From: Cytophagales bacterium
Lineage (GTDB): Bacteria; Bacteroidota; Bacteroidia; Cytophagales; Cyclobacteriaceae
Direction of reading: 5' to 3'
Length of the DNA stretch: 9,182 nucleotides
Assembly (NCBI GenBank): GCA_003541895.1
Contig: DPLR01000613.1
Location: forward strand, 1 to 9,182
Numbering within the stretch: position 1 is the first letter of the stretch; each line of letters opens with the position of its first letter. Both the position numbers and the translations under genes were made by a program. The notes beneath the pieces were generated by a model that worked only from the letters and a program-made list of their open reading frames with translations, ran no database searches and had not been told where the DNA came from. Below are positions 5,998-9,182 of this stretch, in pieces.

Positions 5998-8220
5998 TTA
6001 CTTCTTTTTCAATTCATCAAATTTGTTGGTTGCCACTTTTTTAGGAAACATGTTATTATTGAGGTTGATGTCGCCCGTATCTGTGTTGGGGTCAATCATT
6101 ATACCTGTTACTTCTTTTTCTTTGATAAAAACTTTTGTCACTTGCTTTTCATTTTCGATCCAAATTTCTGCAGGTATTTTTTCAATTTCCTGTGTGCCAT
6201 CAGCAAATGTCCACTGAATAATAATTGGCGCGATTAGTCCACCCTTGTTAGTAAAAGTCAATTCATACAGATTCTTGTTCTCAAGGCTTCCTTTGATTTT
6301 CTTATCATCGATTCTGCTTCTGAATTCACCATAGGAATTTTTATCTGTATCAAGAACGGTGATTTCTTGTGGGCCACTACTAAAATCGTTTGTATTCTTT
6401 TGATCTGATTTCACCAAATCACCTTTCACGGTTTTCACATTTTTGTTTTCCACGTCTTTTACTTCGGCCTTCAAGCGAAACCATTTTACGTTGTTCAGTT
6501 CGATGTCAACATGATCAACACTGTAAAACCAACCACGCCAAAACCAGTCGAGGTCTACGGCCGATGCATCTTCCATCGTCCTGAAAAAATCGGCTGGCTT
6601 CGGATGTTTGAAAGCCCAACGTTGCGCATATTCTTTTAAGGCTTTATCAAATAATCCTGGGCCCATAACTGTTTCGCGAAGCATGGTTAGTGCAGCCGTT
6701 GGTTTAAAGTATGAGTTGTAACCATAATCACTGCCCGGCACATTGTCTGCACTCCACATAATTGGCCTCATTTTATTTTTATCGCCTTGTAAATAATTGG
6801 CCATGCTTTTGGGCGAGCCGGTGCTGATGTCTATATCCGGGTAACGTTCGCGTTTTGTTTCGCGCTCTAAAAACGAATTCAAACCTTCGTCCATCCATCC
6901 CCATTGGCGTTCGTCAGAGTTGACGATCATCGGAAAAAAATTGTGGCCCACTTCATGCACGATTACACCTACCATTCCTTCATACGTGCGGTGAGAATAA
7001 GAGCCATCTTTATTTGGTCTTCCGTAGTTAAAGCAGATCATTGGGTATTCCATTCCTTGATGGGCTGTATGAACAGAGGTTGCCACCGGATACGGATAGT
7101 CAAGTGTTCTTGATGAATAGACTTCTAACGTATTTTTTATGGCGCGTGTAGATTCTTTGCCCCACAAGGGATTTCCTTCTTTCGGATAGAACGACTGTGC
7201 CAATGGAGTTTTGTCGTTGATCTTTACGGCCATGGCATCCCAAATAAATTTTCGCGATGAAGCAAAAGCAAAATCGCGAACGTCTTGAGCCGAAAACACC
7301 CAAGTGCTTTTCTTCTTTGAACGCGATTTTTCTTTGACCACTGCTTCTTCTTGTGGTACAATCAATACGGGCTGATCAAAAGTCTTTTTTGCTTTTTCAA
7401 AACGCTCAAATTGAGTAGGCGTTAAAACTTCTTTTGGGTTTTGTAATACTCCGGTAGCGCCAATAATGTGATCAGACGGAACTGAAATCTTTACTTTATA
7501 ATTTCCAAAGGGAAGAGCAAACTCTCCTTGCCCGAAAAACTGTTTGTTTTGCCAACCTTCGTAATCATCGAACACGCACATGCGCGGAAACCATTGGGCT
7601 TCTGTGTAGAGATAATTTCCATCGTCAGCAAAATATTCGTAACCACCTCGCTCGTCAAATTTCAATCGATCCTTCTCTTTATAACTCCACTCAATTTTGA
7701 AACTGTATTTCTCTCCCGTTTTAAGTGGAGTTGGCAAATCGATGCGCATCATGGTGAAGTTCACCAAATAGGCGAGGGGCTTTTCGGTGGCCGCTTCTTT
7801 AACTGATCTAATGGTAAATCCTCCTTGATAATCGAATGTCTCGCCTGCCAATGGGAAATAACGCGCAGGAACGGAATCTCGAACAAAATTGGTGGCTGTT
7901 TTATCAGTCATGTTTCCTTTCGACAGATTATTCTGATCCAACTGCAGCCACAAATAATTCAAAATTTCGGGTGAGTTGTTGAAATAAGTTATAGTCTCTT
8001 TGCCGGTGAGAACTTGTGTGTCGTCATTAAGCTCAACATCGATTTCGTAGTCGGCTCGTTGCTGCCAATAATTTTCACCGGGCGCACCCGATGCCGTGCG
8101 ATAACTGTTGGGTGTGGGCAACAACTGATCAAGCTGCTCAAATTTACCCGACCACTTTTTGTCTTGGGCAAATAGCTGAACCGAGAAAAGCAAAAACAAA
8201 TAGACAAACAAATTCTTCAT
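5998..8220 (-). CDS. Secreted M1-family zinc metallopeptidase (complete copy)
   Basis: The 740-residue protein starts with a Sec signal peptide (MKNLFVYLFLLFSVQLFAQ) and should act in the periplasm or outside the cell as an aminopeptidase or related metallopeptidase. An N-terminal beta-rich domain (about 45-300) precedes the thermolysin-like catalytic domain. The zinc site is complete: HEVGH at 422-426 and Glu445 in WMDEGLN, 18 residues after the second His. The substrate-anchoring loop reads QGMEYP (388-393) where aminopeptidase N has GAMEN. Tyr504 in YFKPTAAL fits the catalytic tyrosine of the YxKG-type segment. The C-terminal part (about 570-740) is shared with the upstream paralogue and ends in KFDELKKK; no type IX secretion tail is evident. 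The ATG lies 16 bases after a strong hairpin that follows the upstream peptidase gene. Confidence 0.92.
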   Translation of the reverse strand: MKNLFVYLFLLFSVQLFAQDKKWSGKFEQLDQLLPTPNSYRTASGAPGENYWQQRADYEIDVELNDDTQVLTGKETITYFNNSPEILNYLWLQLDQNNLSKGNMTDKTATNFVRDSVPARYFPLAGETFDYQGGFTIRSVKEAATEKPLAYLVNFTMMRIDLPTPLKTGEKYSFKIEWSYKEKDRLKFDERGGYEYFADDGNYLYTEAQWFPRMCVFDDYEGWQNKQFFGQGEFALPFGNYKVKISVPSDHIIGATGVLQNPKEVLTPTQFERFEKAKKTFDQPVLIVPQEEAVVKEKSRSKKKSTWVFSAQDVRDFAFASSRKFIWDAMAVKINDKTPLAQSFYPKEGNPLWGKESTRAIKNTLEVYSSRTLDYPYPVATSVHTAHQGMEYPMICFNYGRPNKDGSYSHRTYEGMVGVIVHEVGHNFFPMIVNSDERQWGWMDEGLNSFLERETKRERYPDIDISTGSPKSMANYLQGDKNKMRPIMWSADNVPGSDYGYNSYFKPTAALTMLRETVMGPGLFDKALKEYAQRWAFKHPKPADFFRTMEDASAVDLDWFWRGWFYSVDHVDIELNNVKWFRLKAEVKDVENKNVKTVKGDLVKSDQKNTNDFSSGPQEITVLDTDKNSYGEFRSRIDDKKIKGSLENKNLYELTFTNKGGLIAPIIIQWTFADGTQEIEKIPAEIWIENEKQVTKVFIKEKEVTGIMIDPNTDTGDINLNNNMFPKKVATNKFDELKKK

Positions 8221-8236
8221 AGGTATCGATAAAAAT

Positions 8237-8272
8237 TAAAAGCATTCAACCAATTAAGGTTGAATGCTTTTA
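8237..8272 (-). terminator. Strong intrinsic-type hairpin between the two M1 peptidase genes
   Basis: TAAAAGCATTCAACC (8237-8251) and GGTTGAATGCTTTTA (8258-8272) form a perfect 15-bp stem with a 6-base loop. On the minus-strand transcript the stem's U-run and the following AAUUUUUA give a terminator-like tail. It begins 15 bases after the stop of the upstream peptidase (8288-8290) and ends 16 bases before the ATG of the next one. Because the stem is A/T-rich at its base on both sides, it could act in either direction or stabilise transcript ends. Confidence 0.75.
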
Positions 8273-8287
8273 AATGAAAACGTAAAA

Positions 8288-9182
8288 TTAATTAGATTTT
8301 TTCTTCAGTTCTTCAAACTTTGAAGGTTGTGCTGCACGTGGGAAAACGTTGTCATCGGTATTAACATCGGTGGTTTCTTTCATTGGATCAACCGACACAC
8401 TCACCACTTCTTTTGACTTCGCAAATGACTTAGTGAATTTGTTTTCGTTGAGGCGCCAGATTTCAGCTGGTATGCGGTCAATCTCCTTCGATCCATCTTT
8501 GTAAGTCCACTCAATAATTACAGGCATCACCAAACCACCTTTGTTTGAAATGGTAACTTCATAGATGTTTTTGTCTTCAAGCTTATTGATAATGGCCTTA
8601 TCGTCTATCCTGCTTCTGAACTCGCCATAAAATCTATCATTGGTTGGCAACACCGTAATGTAAGTGGGGCCATTCGAGAAATCATTTACGGCCTTATCAG
8701 AATTTCCGGTAGCTAAATCTTTAGTGGTAACATTTTTTTCTTTGCCTTCCAGGTTGGTCTTTTCGGTTTTCACTTTAAACCATTTCACTTTATCTACGGT
8801 CATGTCAACATTGTCGGTTGAATAGTACCAGCCGCGCCAGAACCAATCAAGGTCAACGGCAGAGGCATCTTCCATCGAACGGAAAAAGTCGGCTGGCTTG
8901 GGGTGTTTAAATGCCCAACGTTGTGAATATTCTTTAAAAGCTTTGTCAAAAAGTTCTGGCCCCATGACAGTTTCGCGAAGAATGTTTAATGCAGTAGCAC
9001 ACTTCGCATATTGCTCGTTTCCAAAATTTTGACGCACAACAGTTTCTGAATTCACCATCAATGGTCGTTTCAAATCGGTGGCACCTTTCATATAAGGAAC
9101 AAGGTTAGCAGCTGGTCCTCTTCCCAAAGGAATTTCAGGATAATTCTCCGCGCGTGTTCTATGCTCTAAAAATGAATTCAAG
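8288..9182 (-). CDS. M1-family zinc metallopeptidase, tandem paralogue (N-terminal part outside window)
   Basis: The frame is open to the right edge, and the TTG at 9181 is simply the Leu before NSFLE, so the start and the HExxH zinc motif lie beyond the window. About 298 residues are visible, matching residues from about 447 to the end of the complete neighbour. A 60-residue block beginning LRETVMGP is identical at 52 positions, and both end in KF(D/E)ELKKK. The catalytic-type tyrosine is kept (EQYAKCATAL, codon 9008-9010). The stretch just after the zinc-Glu helix (about 9005-9160) is poorly conserved between the copies, so substrate range may differ. A strong hairpin follows the stop codon. 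That the missing half is intact is inferred only. Confidence 0.88.
   Translation of the reverse strand, partial: LNSFLEHRTRAENYPEIPLGRGPAANLVPYMKGATDLKRPLMVNSETVVRQNFGNEQYAKCATALNILRETVMGPELFDKAFKEYSQRWAFKHPKPADFFRSMEDASAVDLDWFWRGWYYSTDNVDMTVDKVKWFKVKTEKTNLEGKEKNVTTKDLATGNSDKAVNDFSNGPTYITVLPTNDRFYGEFRSRIDDKAIINKLEDKNIYEVTISNKGGLVMPVIIEWTYKDGSKEIDRIPAEIWRLNENKFTKSFAKSKEVVSVSVDPMKETTDVNTDDNVFPRAAQPSKFEELKKKSN

Noticed and set aside
9179..9181. TTG at 9181 as the start of a short C-terminal peptidase gene
   Set aside because: It is the Leu codon of the conserved ..GLNSFLE helix seen in the complete paralogue; the gene clearly continues to the right.
1..9182. Search for tRNA/rRNA genes, CRISPR repeats, insertion sequences, toxin-antitoxin or phage-defence modules
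   Set aside because: Nothing matching these was seen; nearly every base lies in conserved housekeeping, transport or peptidase genes, and no terminal inverted repeats or repeat arrays were found by eye.

Overview
The window looks like chromosomal DNA of a member of the Bacteroidota, probably in or near the Cytophagales. The reasons are a SusC-type domain followed by the SEVVVVGYG motif, a TAnnTTTG-type -7 promoter box, little sign of Shine-Dalgarno sequences, and secreted M1 peptidases with signal peptides ending in FAQ. The placement is inferred from these features, not from any database search.

Layout. Bases 1-1027 (+) hold the C-terminal 341 residues of a protein joining a carboxypeptidase-regulatory-like domain to a TonB C-terminal domain; its start lies left of the window. 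A good Bacteroidota promoter at 1069-1076 precedes a 497-residue APC amino-acid permease (1103-2596, +). Everything to the right is on the minus strand. In transcription order it comprises the C-terminal part of an M1 peptidase (right edge to 8288), a strong hairpin terminator (8237-8272), a complete secreted M1 paralogue (8220-5998), a WecA/TagO-like sugar-phosphate transferase (ending at 4849), pheS (4874-3852), a 3-hydroxyacyl-CoA dehydrogenase (3852-2998) and a small exported Rieske-like protein (3011-2589). The Rieske-like gene overlaps the permease tail to tail by 8 bases.

The last four minus-strand genes are physically interlocked: about 26 bases of overlap, then a 1-base TAATG overlap, then a 14-base overlap. 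They are very probably one transcript with translational coupling, although their functions (cell-surface glycan priming, translation, fatty-acid or hydroxybutyrate metabolism, periplasmic redox) are unrelated. The two M1 peptidases are a tandem duplication whose C-terminal halves are strongly conserved, while the stretch beside the active site has diverged.

The window is densely coding. No intergenic gap exceeds about 130 bases, and I see no RNA gene, mobile element, CRISPR array or defence system. The points most worth a second look are: the WecA-like gene, whose first membrane helix extends upstream of every usual start codon; the Rieske-like protein, in which the second histidine ligand appears to be a cysteine; the terminator only 16 bases before a start codon; and the TonB-domain protein carrying a receptor-type motif. 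I found nothing that I could defend as a wholly new multi-gene system.
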